Origin: Autumnicola musiva
GTDB taxonomy: Bacteria > Bacteroidota > Bacteroidia > Flavobacteriales > Flavobacteriaceae
Direction: 5' to 3'
Assembly (NCBI RefSeq): GCF_031846585.1
Contig: NZ_JAVRHK010000008.1
Span: 1 to 64,000 of the forward strand
Length of the DNA stretch: 64,000 nucleotides
Shown: positions 7,376 through 17,057 of the stretch, piece by piece
How positions within the stretch are numbered: position 1 is the stretch's first letter
Layout of the letters: every line of letters begins with the position of its first letter
The notes under the pieces: generated by a model
The model's input: only the letters and a program-made list of their open reading frames with translations
Database searches by the model: none
What the model was told of the DNA's origin: nothing
Made by a program: the position numbers and the translations under genes

Positions 7376-9802
7376 ATGGTTAAATTGAAAAGATTTCTTC
7401 CGCACCTGCTCGTTCTGGCGGGTTTTGTTGTTATTGCCTTAGCCTATTTTAATCCTGTACTTCAGGGTAAAGAGATTTACCAAAGTGATATTGTGCAATA
7501 TATAGGTATGGCTCAGGAGCAAAGTGATTTCAGGAAGCAAACCGGGGAAGAGCCTTATTGGACAGATTCTGCTTTTGGCGGTATGCCAACCTATCAATTA
7601 GGAGCATATTATCCTCATAATTACATTAAAAAACTGGATTCTGTACTTCGGTTTTTACCCAGGCCCGCAGATTATTTGTTTTTATATTTTATAGGTTTTT
7701 ACATTCTTCTGTTATGCCTTAAACTGGATTATAAGCTGGCTTTTTTAGGAGCCCTGGCTTTTGGATTTTCCACTTACCTTATAATTATTCTTGGAGTAGG
7801 CCATAACGCTAAAGCCCATGCCATTGCTTATATGCCTGCTGTATTAGGCGGAATTGTTTTGATTTTCAGGTCAAGGTATATCCTTGGTTTCATATTATTA
7901 TCCCTTGCAATGGCGCTGGAAATTGGAGCAAACCACTTCCAGATGACTTATTATTTGCTGTTGCTGGTAATTTGTTTAGGGATTGCTTACCTAATTGACG
8001 CCTTCCGAAAAAAAATCCTTCCGCATTATTTTAAGTCTCTTGGAATTATGGTTGTTGCCGTAATTCTTGCTATTGGCGCCAATGCCACTAACCTTCTTGC
8101 AACGCAGGAATATACTGCCTCTAGTACCCGTGGTAATACCGGCCTTACCATTAATCCTGATGGCTCTTCCAAGACCGCATCGGGATTAGATTTTGAATAC
8201 ATCACGAGTTACAGCTATGGTATTGCTGAAACCCTAAATCTTTTTATTCCACGGTTTATGGGAGGTTCCAGCCAGGAAGATGTTGGCAGGGATTCTGAAG
8301 TTTATAACGCACTTATAAAATTGGGAGCTTCTCCTGTACAGGCTGCAGATTTTGCTGAAAATGCCCCGACTTATTGGGGAAATCAGCCTTTTATAGGAGC
8401 GCCTGCTTATATTGGTGCCAGCGTGCTTTTCCTTTTTATTTTCGCGCTGTTCCTGATTAGGGGACGATTAAAATGGTGGATTGCCGGAGCAAGTATTTTA
8501 GCCCTGTTGCTTTCCTGGGGTAGTAACCTTGCTTTTCTTTCTGAATTTTTTATCAATTATGTGCCGCTTTATAATAAATTCAGAGCAGTAACTTCTATCC
8601 AGGTGATTATTGAGCTGTGCGTGCCGGTACTGGCAATATTCGGCCTTTATAAATTATTCAGCAAAACTGAAAAGGAAGAAATTAAGACTGAAGCTTTAAA
8701 ATGGGCCACTATTATTACCGGTGGATTATGTGTGCTGTTTTTATTCATGAAATCGGTATTTTTTGATTTTAGCGGTGGAGGAGATTCAGCTTTAATTCAG
8801 CAATTGGGGATTGAATTTGTACGGGCCCTGAAAGAAGACCGGAAAGCTATTTTTACTTCAGACACCTTGAGAAGTTTGATATTTGTAATTCTTTCAGCAG
8901 GAATTATTGTGCTTTATCTGAAGAATAAAATTTCTGATAAACTGGTGATAGCGGGATTTGCCCTTCTTTTTCTTGTAGATTTAATAGGTGTAGACCGCCG
9001 CTATGTAAATAATGAAGATTTTGTGCAGGCAAGGCAGATGGAACAGCCTTTCCAGCAAACAGAAGCCGACAGGCAAATTCTTCAGGATACTTCCCGCTAC
9101 AGGGTTTTTGACCTTTCAGGCAATACCTTTAGCAGTAGTCGTGCTTCCTATTTTCATAATTCCATAGGGGGATATCACGGCGCGAAACCGGGAAGAATGC
9201 AGGATATTTTTGATTTTTATGTTTCCCAAAATAATATGGAAGTGCTTAATATGCTCAATATTAAGTATTTTATTGTTCCTACAGAGCAGGGAGGAGTGCA
9301 GGCACAGCAAAATCCTGATGCTTTTGGCAATGCCTGGTTTGTGGAAAATGTAGAATGGGTTGATTCTGCGAATGAAGAAATTCTGGCGCTAAAAGAAGTA
9401 GATCTTCAGAATACGGCTGTAATAAATAATGAATTCAAAGAAATACTGGGTGAAAATATTGGTTTTAATGCAGATGCTGAAATCCAGTTAATCGGTGAGC
9501 AGCCAAATGAACTGGTGTACAGAACTTATTCGGAAACAGATCAGCTGGCTGTTTTTTCTGAAAGCTATTATCAGCCGGGATGGCAGGCATATATTGATGG
9601 GGAAGAAGTGCCGCATGTACAGGCAAATTATGTATTAAGAGCAATGAATATTCCAGCGGGGGATCATACTATAACTTTTAAATTTGAACCTGAAGTAATT
9701 GAAACCGGAAGCAGTATTGCCCTGGCGAGTTCCATTATTTTAGGATTGGTGGTTTTAGGCGGAATTTTTTACGGTCTGCGCAAGGAAAAAGAAGAAAAAT
9801 AG
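7376..9802 (+). CDS. YfhO family polytopic membrane protein (GT-C-like)
   Basis: 808 residues. About a dozen hydrophobic segments fill residues 10-520 (for example LLVLAGFVVIALAYF, LAFLGALAFGFSTYLIIIL, LLLLVICLGIAYLI). A soluble region of about 270 residues follows, and a last hydrophobic segment lies near the C-terminus (IALASSIILGLVVLGGIFYG). The conserved periplasmic block GWQAYIDGEEVPHVQANYVLRA is typical of YfhO proteins, which are GT-C-type membrane glycosyltransferases; in Firmicutes YfhO glycosylates teichoic acids. The start is ATG 7376; a TTG directly before it is less likely. It is followed 3 bases later by a GT4 glycosyltransferase and then a flippase, so a role in an envelope glycan is reasonable inference. 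Confidence 0.85.
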   Translation: MVKLKRFLPHLLVLAGFVVIALAYFNPVLQGKEIYQSDIVQYIGMAQEQSDFRKQTGEEPYWTDSAFGGMPTYQLGAYYPHNYIKKLDSVLRFLPRPADYLFLYFIGFYILLLCLKLDYKLAFLGALAFGFSTYLIIILGVGHNAKAHAIAYMPAVLGGIVLIFRSRYILGFILLSLAMALEIGANHFQMTYYLLLLVICLGIAYLIDAFRKKILPHYFKSLGIMVVAVILAIGANATNLLATQEYTASSTRGNTGLTINPDGSSKTASGLDFEYITSYSYGIAETLNLFIPRFMGGSSQEDVGRDSEVYNALIKLGASPVQAADFAENAPTYWGNQPFIGAPAYIGASVLFLFIFALFLIRGRLKWWIAGASILALLLSWGSNLAFLSEFFINYVPLYNKFRAVTSIQVIIELCVPVLAIFGLYKLFSKTEKEEIKTEALKWATIITGGLCVLFLFMKSVFFDFSGGGDSALIQQLGIEFVRALKEDRKAIFTSDTLRSLIFVILSAGIIVLYLKNKISDKLVIAGFALLFLVDLIGVDRRYVNNEDFVQARQMEQPFQQTEADRQILQDTSRYRVFDLSGNTFSSSRASYFHNSIGGYHGAKPGRMQDIFDFYVSQNNMEVLNMLNIKYFIVPTEQGGVQAQQNPDAFGNAWFVENVEWVDSANEEILALKEVDLQNTAVINNEFKEILGENIGFNADAEIQLIGEQPNELVYRTYSETDQLAVFSESYYQPGWQAYIDGEEVPHVQANYVLRAMNIPAGDHTITFKFEPEVIETGSSIALASSIILGLVVLGGIFYGLRKEKEEK

Positions 9803-9805
9803 TGA

Positions 9806-11092
9806 ATGAAAAAGGTTCTTATTATTACATATTACTGGCCTCCCGCAGGTGGTCCCGGTGTACAGCGCTGGCTAAAATTTGTAAAATACCTGCAGGAATT
9901 TGATGTTGAGCCAGTTGTTTATGTGCCGGAGAACCCTACTTATCCTTTAATTGATAAAAGTTTAAAGACTGAGATTCCGCAGAACATTAAGGTTTTAAAA
10001 TATAAGATATTTGAACCTTATGCCGTAGCCGGAATATTTTCCAAAAAGGATACGCAAACCATTAGTTCCGGGATAATCTCCAAAGAGGAAAAGCAAAGTT
10101 TTCTTCAGAAAATGATGCTCTACATCAGAGGGAATTTTTTTATCCCCGATGCCCGTAAATTCTGGATAAAGCCTTCAGTGAAATTTCTAAAAGAAATTTT
10201 AGCAGAAGAAAAGATAGATACGGTTATTACAACAGGGCCACCACACAGTTTGCATCTTATAGGGCTTCAGCTAAAAAATGAATTTGGCGTAAAATGGATG
10301 GCAGATTTCAGGGATCCCTGGACGAACATTGGTTATCATGATAAACTAAAATTAACTGCTAAATCTCAGAAGAAACATCTGAAATTGGAAAATGAGGTGT
10401 TAAAGGGAGCCAATCATATTATCACTACCAGTTTTACTACAAAAAAAGAATTTGAAGTTAAAACCAGTCAACCTGTTTCTGTGATTACCAACGGTTTCGA
10501 TACAGAAGTTGCAACGGAAAATGTTCGGCTGGATAAAAAATTCACTTTTGCCCATATTGGCTCACTACTTTCGGGCAGGAATCCTAAGAATCTTTGGAAA
10601 GCTTTTGGTGAATTGATTAAGGAAAATCAGGATTTTCAGCAAGATTTTGAATTAAAATTAGTTGGTGCAGTAAGTGAAGAAGTGCTGGATTCAATTAAAG
10701 CCGAAGGATTAGAAATATACTTACAGATCAAAAAATACGTACCCCATTCCGAAGCAATAGAAATTCAGCGTCGTAGCCAGGTGTTGCTTTTAATTGAAAT
10801 AGACAGCGAAGAAACCAAAGGTATTATTGCCGGGAAGGTTTTTGAATATATAGCTTCCAAAAGGCCAATTTTAGCAATGGGCCCAATGGAATGGGACGTT
10901 CGCAGAATTCTTGAAGAAACCTCTGGAGGAAGTTTTTTTGGTTATTCAGAAAAAGAAAATTTAAAGATTTACCTGCTTCAGCTATATTCCGAATATAAGC
11001 ATGGCCGGCTAAAATCAATATCCCGAAATATTGACCACTATCACCGCAGGAATATCACTGCTCAACTTGCCATGCTGTTAAAGAAAATGTAG
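9806..11092 (+). CDS. Glycosyltransferase family 4 protein
   Basis: 428 residues with the two-Rossmann GT-B layout. The N-terminus MKKVLIITYYWPPAGGPGVQRW is the acceptor-side GT4 signature. WMADFRDPW is near residue 165. The donor-side nucleotide-sugar motif is in the stretch ETKGIIAGKVFEYIASKRPI at about 335-355, with the conserved Glu before YIAS. No membrane segment is visible. The start lies 3 bases after the YfhO gene and the stop 3 bases before the flippase gene, so the three are one operon. The sugar and acceptor cannot be told. Confidence 0.88.
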   Translation: MKKVLIITYYWPPAGGPGVQRWLKFVKYLQEFDVEPVVYVPENPTYPLIDKSLKTEIPQNIKVLKYKIFEPYAVAGIFSKKDTQTISSGIISKEEKQSFLQKMMLYIRGNFFIPDARKFWIKPSVKFLKEILAEEKIDTVITTGPPHSLHLIGLQLKNEFGVKWMADFRDPWTNIGYHDKLKLTAKSQKKHLKLENEVLKGANHIITTSFTTKKEFEVKTSQPVSVITNGFDTEVATENVRLDKKFTFAHIGSLLSGRNPKNLWKAFGELIKENQDFQQDFELKLVGAVSEEVLDSIKAEGLEIYLQIKKYVPHSEAIEIQRRSQVLLLIEIDSEETKGIIAGKVFEYIASKRPILAMGPMEWDVRRILEETSGGSFFGYSEKENLKIYLLQLYSEYKHGRLKSISRNIDHYHRRNITAQLAMLLKKM

Positions 11093-11095
11093 GTT

Positions 11096-12559
11096 ATGGG
11101 TATAATTATCAATCAATCTTTTAAGAACCTGGTCACTACCTATTTTGGCTTTGGGATTGGAGCGATAAATACACTATTTCTTTTTACCTATTTCCTGGAG
11201 CAGGAGTATTACGGACTGGTGAGCTTTTTGCTTTCCGCGGCCAATCTAATCTGGCCATTTTTGGCTTTTGGAGTAAATAGTACATTGATTAAATTTTTTA
11301 CTTCTTACAAAAGCAAAGAAGAGCAGGACCGGCTTTTTAACCTGGTTTTACTGCTACCTTTGATGGTTTCAGTAGTTATTGGAGTTGTTGGCCTTTTGAG
11401 CTACGATTTGCTCCTGGAGTACTTTTCAGATGGGAATGAGCTGGTACAGCCTTATATCTGGCTTATTTTTGTGATTGCAGTTGCAACGGCATACTTTGAG
11501 GTTTTCTTTTCCTGGTCCAAAATTTATTATAAGAGCGTTTTTGGAAATTTCATGAAAGAAGTTTTTCATCGGTTTTGCATTAGTATGCTGCTTTTAACGG
11601 TTTACTTTGACTGGATAAGTGTGAACGCCTTTATTTACTGCGTTGCCGGGGTTTTTGTTTTTCGCTCTATAGCAATGGCCATTTACGCTTTTGTTCTATA
11701 CATGCCGGAAATAGGCATAAAATTTCCGCGGAATTTAATGCCGGTATTAAAGTATACTGCACTTATCCTGATTGCCTCATCCGTAGCTATGGTTTTGCTG
11801 GATCTGGATAAAGTAATGATTGAATATTATCTGCCCATTGAAAATGTGGCTATCTACGGAATTGGGATTTACATCGCAACCGTAATTTCAGTGCCTCAGA
11901 AGGCCATGCACCAGATTATTCATCCTATGACCGCAAATTTCCTGAATACAAAAGATAGAGAAGGTTTAAAAGATTTATATAAAAGAAGTTCTGTAAACCT
12001 GCTTATTATAAGCGCGATAATTTTTATTTTGATTATCACCAATCTCGGGCAGCTTTATGAGATGATTCCCGAAGAATATGAACTAAGTGTAATTGTGGTG
12101 TTGTTAATAAGTTTGGTGAAGTTATATGATAATATGCTGGGCAGCAATAACAGTATTCTATTTAATTCCGATTATTACCGGCTGGTCCTGGGAATTGGTG
12201 TTTTACTTAGTGTTCTTGCCTTTATATTAAATTTGATTTTCATTCCGTTGTACGGAATTGAAGGTGCTGCAATAGCCACTTTTGTAGCCTTCTTTATTTA
12301 CAATACGGCTAAAATCTTTCTGGTACACAAAAAATTCAATATATATCCTTTCAGCAGGCTTACCTGGATTATTTTATTATTTACGGGTATTTTATGCGTT
12401 GCTTTTTATTTTTGGGATTTTCCGTTTCATCCGGTTCTTAATATCATTCTTAAATCCATACTTATTTGTGCCATATATTTTCTGGTAACAGTGAAGCTTG
12501 AATTTTCTGAAGATATTAATGTCCTGCTAAGGAAATATCTGAAATTGAAAAGTTTATAA
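11096..12559 (+). CDS. Polysaccharide/oligosaccharide flippase (Wzx/MATE-like)
   Basis: 487-residue integral membrane protein with 12-14 hydrophobic segments spread over its whole length (GFGIGAINTLFLFTYFL, WPFLAFGVNSTLIKFF, IALILIASSVAMVLLDL-like stretches, FIPLYGIEGAAIATFVAFF). The last of these, with PLYGIEGAAIATF, is the repeat motif typical of the polysaccharide transporter family. It is the third gene of a unit with a GT4 enzyme and a YfhO-like protein, and would move a lipid-linked glycan across the inner membrane. A strong terminator follows directly. The glycan is unknown. Confidence 0.87.
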   Translation: MGIIINQSFKNLVTTYFGFGIGAINTLFLFTYFLEQEYYGLVSFLLSAANLIWPFLAFGVNSTLIKFFTSYKSKEEQDRLFNLVLLLPLMVSVVIGVVGLLSYDLLLEYFSDGNELVQPYIWLIFVIAVATAYFEVFFSWSKIYYKSVFGNFMKEVFHRFCISMLLLTVYFDWISVNAFIYCVAGVFVFRSIAMAIYAFVLYMPEIGIKFPRNLMPVLKYTALILIASSVAMVLLDLDKVMIEYYLPIENVAIYGIGIYIATVISVPQKAMHQIIHPMTANFLNTKDREGLKDLYKRSSVNLLIISAIIFILIITNLGQLYEMIPEEYELSVIVVLLISLVKLYDNMLGSNNSILFNSDYYRLVLGIGVLLSVLAFILNLIFIPLYGIEGAAIATFVAFFIYNTAKIFLVHKKFNIYPFSRLTWIILLFTGILCVAFYFWDFPFHPVLNIILKSILICAIYFLVTVKLEFSEDINVLLRKYLKLKSL

Positions 12560-12562
12560 AAG

Positions 12563-12603
12563 AGAAAACCCCCAGGGTGTCTCTAAACATCAAGGGGGTT
12601 TTC
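12563..12603. terminator. Bidirectional intrinsic terminator
   Basis: AAAACCCCC and GGGGGTTTTCC arms around a 20-base loop, between the flippase gene and the convergent repeat-protein gene. Confidence 0.8.
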
Positions 12604-12637
12604 CAACTAACCAACCAAAAATTAAATTATGAACATT

Positions 12638-13819
12638 CTAATTGTTACTTCTCACATTTCGTGCCGAACTTCTCCCTGAAGCTGAAGTATTTGAATTTTC
12701 TCCGGAGCTCCTTCTTGTAGCTGGAGCAGCAGTCCGTGAAGAGCTGCGGGAAGAGGAACTTCGTGTTGTGGTACTTCTACTTGTAGCCGGAGTAGTTGCC
12801 TTGTTAATCTGTTGAGTTCTGTTGCTTCTGCTTCGGGTATTAATAATCTCTCTTTCTCTAACTGCTGAAGTTCTCCCGGAACTGTTTCTCACTTCACTAC
12901 CTCTGGAATTAATGCTTCTTTCAGTTCCTGAGGAAGAACTTCTGGAGCTGTTAATCTCATTCCGGTTATTGTTATTACTCCCTGCCGTAGTTTCTATCCT
13001 GCTGTTCGTTCTGTTATTGCTTTTGCTATTTGTTGCAGCTGTTCTGCTTCCGGAGGAAGAAACACTCTCTCTTTGCACTACATTCCTGTTAGATCTTGAA
13101 CCTGAACTTCTGATTTCAGATCGTACATTTCTTTGTTCCGTTACATGACGGCCGCGGGTATATGCAATATTATTATCTTTTGGTCTGTTAAACCGCTGCC
13201 TGTTTGGGCTGCTGGCATAATGATTATTATAATAACTTATGTATTGATTGTAGGTAATACGGTTTGGCTGATAATAGGCTCTGTAAGGACGGTTATAAAC
13301 GATACTTATATTAGCATGCGGCCTGGTATAATAAGAATGCCATGGTCTTGGGATATAACTTCTGTTGTACCTGTTTATAAAACCGGAATAATGAGAAATT
13401 CTTTTAAGCCTGTCGTAATGTATAATAAGGTTTCCAACTCGTGCTATCTTACCATAATAGTTATAATCGATTAAAACATCTCCTGCCTGTATAATCCTTC
13501 CGTAGTAATCATAATAAACCGGAACATTTTCAATCTGAATTACTGCACCATAGTCATCATATTGTACAAAAGGATCATAATTAAATCCCGAATTGTAACT
13601 GATGTTAGTATGTGGAATGGCAATATTTACAACACCTGTTCTTCTGAAGTCGGGGTTAAAATAAAAATCAAATTCGCCATTGGGATAAATTGCAAATTCA
13701 ACACCATTTTCAACAAAGATAAAGGAATCATTGTAGGGGCGGGTAGCGGTATTATCTGTTGAAGCCGAAGCTGATAATCCCACAAAAAATAAAGTAAGTA
13801 AAAAAGTAAAATTTTTCAT
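12638..13819 (-). CDS. Exported repeat protein with Ser/Arg/Asn-rich tail
   Basis: 393 residues from ATG 13819 (MKNFTFLLTLFFVGLSASA is a signal peptide). I do not recognise a named family. Residues 31-86 form a short conserved-looking beta region (VEFAIYPNGEFDFYFNP). Residues 87-150 are four in-register repeats of exactly 16 residues that begin YDDYGAVI, YDYYGRII, YNYYGKIA and YDRLKRIS. Residues about 160-215 are Tyr/Arg/Asn-rich. From about 215 to the end the chain is low complexity, dominated by Ser, Arg, Asn and Thr, strongly basic and probably disordered. It could bind an anionic surface polymer or nucleic acid; that is speculation. The reverse strand is also open over long stretches, but only because of the biased composition. 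Confidence 0.75.
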   Translation of the reverse strand: MKNFTFLLTLFFVGLSASASTDNTATRPYNDSFIFVENGVEFAIYPNGEFDFYFNPDFRRTGVVNIAIPHTNISYNSGFNYDPFVQYDDYGAVIQIENVPVYYDYYGRIIQAGDVLIDYNYYGKIARVGNLIIHYDRLKRISHYSGFINRYNRSYIPRPWHSYYTRPHANISIVYNRPYRAYYQPNRITYNQYISYYNNHYASSPNRQRFNRPKDNNIAYTRGRHVTEQRNVRSEIRSSGSRSNRNVVQRESVSSSGSRTAATNSKSNNRTNSRIETTAGSNNNNRNEINSSRSSSSGTERSINSRGSEVRNSSGRTSAVREREIINTRSRSNRTQQINKATTPATSRSTTTRSSSSRSSSRTAAPATRRSSGENSNTSASGRSSARNVRSNN

Positions 13820-14043
13820 GGTGCTTAAGTTTAAGTGAAGACTAATAATAGTCAAAGCAAAGAAAACAAAGTGCGTGCCAGAAAAATTAATTAAAACATT
13901 TTAATGGAGCAATTCGGAATTTTTATAGATGTTAAATAACTTAATTTCAATACTATAAAATATAAAAGTTTTTATTTTTTAATCGGTAAAATTCCCTCTA
14001 CGGCTCGACCTCGGGAATAGTCAATTTCAAGAAATCCCTTTAT

Positions 14044-16830
14044 TTATAATTTTTTCGAAAGATATTCAGCAGTGTAGGATTTTCTATTTTTTGATACTTC
14101 TTCAGGAGTGCCTTGGGCTACCAGATTTCCTCCTTTTTGGCCTCCTTCCAGGCCGAGATCAATTACATGATCGGCACATTTCACCAGATCCATATTATGT
14201 TCAATAACCACCACCGAATGTCCTTTTTCAATAAGCGCATTAAAGGATTTCAGCAGCTTTTTAATATCATGAAAATGTAAGCCGGTGGTTGGCTCATCAA
14301 AAATAAAAAGGGCTTTGACTTTAGTATTTCCTTTTACCAGAAATGAAGCCAGTTTAATCCGCTGGGCTTCCCCTCCGGAAAGAGTGGAAGAACTTTGACC
14401 GAGTTTCACATACCCCAGCCCCACATCTTTAAGCGGCTTTAATTTTTTTACAATTTTATCCTCATTGTTTTCGCTGAAGAATGCCGTAGCATCATCTATG
14501 GTCATATTCAGTACATCATCAATATTTTTTTCGGCAAATGTAACTTCCAACACTTCTTTTTTAAAACGCTTCCCGTCACAGGATTCACATTCTAAATGAA
14601 CATCGGCCATAAACTGCATTTCAATAGTTACCTCGCCTTCACCTTTGCAGGTATCGCAACGACCGCCATCTACATTAAAAGAAAAATGTTTGGCTTTAAA
14701 ATTTCTTATTGATGATAAACGCTGGTTCGCAAATAAATTCCGGATATCATCATAAGCTTTAATATAAGTTACCGGATTGGAGCGCGATGACCGGCCGATA
14801 GGATTTTGATCGATAAACTCCACGCTTCCCAGGTTTTTGAAATTTCCTTTAACTTCTGTAAACTGACCTGCCTTTTCTCCATAGCCGCCCAATTCTTTTT
14901 GCACAGCAGGATAAAGGATTTTCTTTACCAAAGTACTTTTGCCACTTCCTGAAACCCCCGTTATAGCTGTAAAAATTCCCAAGGGAAAAGTTACATTAAT
15001 ATTTTTAAGGTTATTCTCCCTGGCACCAACAACGGTAATTTGCTGTTTGGAAACTCTTCTTTTCTGCGGAACATCAATATTCATGTTCCCGTTAAGATAT
15101 TTTGCCGTAAGAGATTCAGATTTTAAAATTTCCTGAAGGTTTCCCGTTGCCACCACTTCACCTCCATTCGTACCGGCTTCAGGGCCAATATCAATAATTT
15201 CATCGGCTTCGTTCATAATATCTTCATCATGCTCCACCACAATCACAGTATTTCCCAAATCCCGAAGATGCTTAAGCACGCCAATTAATCTTTCTGTATC
15301 CCTTGGGTGCAGGCCAATGGAAGGTTCGTCAAGAATGTACATAGATCCCACCAGGCTGCTCCCCAGGCTGGTGGCCAGGTTTATTCGCTGAGATTCCCCG
15401 CCCGAAAGGGTATTGGATTTCCTGTTTAATGTAAGATAATCCAGCCCCACATTTGATAAAAATTCTAGTCGGTTGCGGATTTCAGTTAAAAGACGTTTAG
15501 CAATTTTTGCATCATATTCATTTAATTCCAGCTCTTGAAAAAATGCCCTTACCTGGTCCAGTGGTTTTTCCACTAAATCTGTAATATTGAGTCCGCTAAT
15601 TTTTACGTAATGAGCTTCCGGCCTTAGCCTTTTACCTTTACAAACAGAACACGTTGTTTTTCCACGGTAACGGGATAGCATTACCCTGTTCTGAATTTTA
15701 TAGGCTTTGCTTTCTAAAAATTCAAAAAACTGGTTTAACCCTTCAAAATATTCATTCCCATTCCACACCAGTGCTTTTTGCTCATCAGTTAATTCATAAT
15801 ATGGTTTATGAATTGGAAAATCGAATTTATGGGAATTATTAACCAGCTGATCGCGATACCAGCTCATGCTGTCACCTCTCCAGGGGAAAATGGCATTTTC
15901 ATAAACGGATAATCCGGTATTGGGTATAACCAGATCCTCATCAATTCCAATTACATCTCCGTATCCTTCACATTTGGGGCAGGCACCATAAGGATTATTA
16001 AAGCTGAAGAGATGCACATTCGGCTCAGGAAAACTCATGCCGTCCAGTTCAAATTTATTGCTGAAGTGATGCGCTTCACCATCTTTCATTTTCTGAATAT
16101 AAAGCTCACCTTTACCTTCAAAAAATGCTGCTTCTACGGCATCTGCCAGTCGGTTATAGAAATCTTCTTCATCCTTAGTTATTATCCGGTCTATCACTAA
16201 AGATGTTTCTTCAGGATTGGCATTTTTAAGATCGGCTTCATCTATACGCTTTACAGCATCGCCAATTTTAATCCGGCTGTATCCCTGCTGGGCCAGAACG
16301 TTGATTTTCTTTTCCAGGGACCTTCCTTTTTCAATATGAATAGGGGCGAGGAGGAGCAGTTTTTCGCCTTTATCAAAGGATTTAACGTATTTTATAACAT
16401 CAGAAACAGTATTCTTTTTAACCTCATTTCCCGAGACGGGAGAGTAGGTTTTGCCTATACGCGCAAAAAGTAATTTAAGATAATCGTAAATTTCAGTAGA
16501 TGTTCCTACGGTAGATCTTGGATTGGTAGAATTCACTTTTTGTTCTATGGCAATTGCCGGGGCTATGCCTTTTATATAATCTACCTTTGGCTTGTTAAGC
16601 CTCCCGAGGAATTGCCGGGCGTAAGACGAAAGGCTTTCCACATAACGGCGTTGGCCTTCAGCATAAAGCGTATCAAATGCGAGGCTGGACTTTCCTGAAC
16701 CGGAGAGCCCTGTTATAACTACAAGCTTATTACGGGGGATAACAACATTTATATTTTTAAGATTATGCAGTTTTGCACCCTTAATAATTATATTTTGTTT
16801 TGGATTTACCTTTTCAACGTCAATACTCAT
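14044..16830 (-). CDS. uvrA: Excinuclease ABC subunit A
   Basis: 928 residues, normal UvrA length. UvrA scans DNA for bulky lesions and loads UvrB. There are two ABC ATPase modules: Walker A ITGLSGSGKSSLAFDTLYAE near residue 40 and ITGVSGSGKSTLVKKIL near 625. Two ABC signatures (NTLSGGESQRINLA and STLSGGEAQRIKLA) and Walker B segments (YILDEPSIGLHPRD, FIFDEPTTGLHFHD) are also present. Zinc-ribbon cysteines are seen in CPKCEGYG, CSVCKGKRL, CDTCKGEGEV and CESCDGKRF. I use the ATG at 16830 (MSIDVEKVNPKQ); an upstream in-frame ATG would overlap the likely promoter. It is divergent from the ECF sigma gene. Confidence 0.97.
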   Translation of the reverse strand: MSIDVEKVNPKQNIIIKGAKLHNLKNINVVIPRNKLVVITGLSGSGKSSLAFDTLYAEGQRRYVESLSSYARQFLGRLNKPKVDYIKGIAPAIAIEQKVNSTNPRSTVGTSTEIYDYLKLLFARIGKTYSPVSGNEVKKNTVSDVIKYVKSFDKGEKLLLLAPIHIEKGRSLEKKINVLAQQGYSRIKIGDAVKRIDEADLKNANPEETSLVIDRIITKDEEDFYNRLADAVEAAFFEGKGELYIQKMKDGEAHHFSNKFELDGMSFPEPNVHLFSFNNPYGACPKCEGYGDVIGIDEDLVIPNTGLSVYENAIFPWRGDSMSWYRDQLVNNSHKFDFPIHKPYYELTDEQKALVWNGNEYFEGLNQFFEFLESKAYKIQNRVMLSRYRGKTTCSVCKGKRLRPEAHYVKISGLNITDLVEKPLDQVRAFFQELELNEYDAKIAKRLLTEIRNRLEFLSNVGLDYLTLNRKSNTLSGGESQRINLATSLGSSLVGSMYILDEPSIGLHPRDTERLIGVLKHLRDLGNTVIVVEHDEDIMNEADEIIDIGPEAGTNGGEVVATGNLQEILKSESLTAKYLNGNMNIDVPQKRRVSKQQITVVGARENNLKNINVTFPLGIFTAITGVSGSGKSTLVKKILYPAVQKELGGYGEKAGQFTEVKGNFKNLGSVEFIDQNPIGRSSRSNPVTYIKAYDDIRNLFANQRLSSIRNFKAKHFSFNVDGGRCDTCKGEGEVTIEMQFMADVHLECESCDGKRFKKEVLEVTFAEKNIDDVLNMTIDDATAFFSENNEDKIVKKLKPLKDVGLGYVKLGQSSSTLSGGEAQRIKLASFLVKGNTKVKALFIFDEPTTGLHFHDIKKLLKSFNALIEKGHSVVVIEHNMDLVKCADHVIDLGLEGGQKGGNLVAQGTPEEVSKNRKSYTAEYLSKKL

Positions 16831-16854
16831 ATTCAGATTTCTAAAATAAGAGTG

Positions 16855-16862
16855 CAAAGGTA
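16855..16862 (-). promoter_or_regulatory. -7 promoter box TACCTTTG for uvrA
   Basis: On the minus strand this reads TACCTTTG, a TAnnTTTG box about 25 bases before the uvrA start codon. Confidence 0.55.
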
Positions 16863-16928
16863 CTCAATAAGCATCAGTGTAAAAAGTTACTCAAACCTTA
16901 GAGTAATGTTAAAAAGTTAAGTTTTTAT

Positions 16929-16960
16929 TTGTATTTCTCAAATTTATGTTACTATCTTTG
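16929..16960 (+). promoter_or_regulatory. Promoter: TTG - 21 bases - TATCTTTG
   Basis: -33 TTG at 16929-16931 and -7 TATCTTTG at 16953-16960. It drives the ECF sigma factor gene with a leader of about 90 bases. Confidence 0.7.
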
Positions 16961-17057
16961 GCATCATATAATAAATTCTGAAGCCTATTAAACAAAGTTA
17001 CTTTTAAACTAAAACCTAACCCACGGGAACTTTTGTTCCTGTAAAAAAGTAACTATA

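Noticed and set aside
12822..13474. Two long plus-strand open frames opposite the repeat protein
   Set aside because: They are Leu/Ile-rich mirror images of Ser/Arg/Asn-rich codons; the minus-strand frame has a signal peptide and ordered repeats, so it is the real gene.
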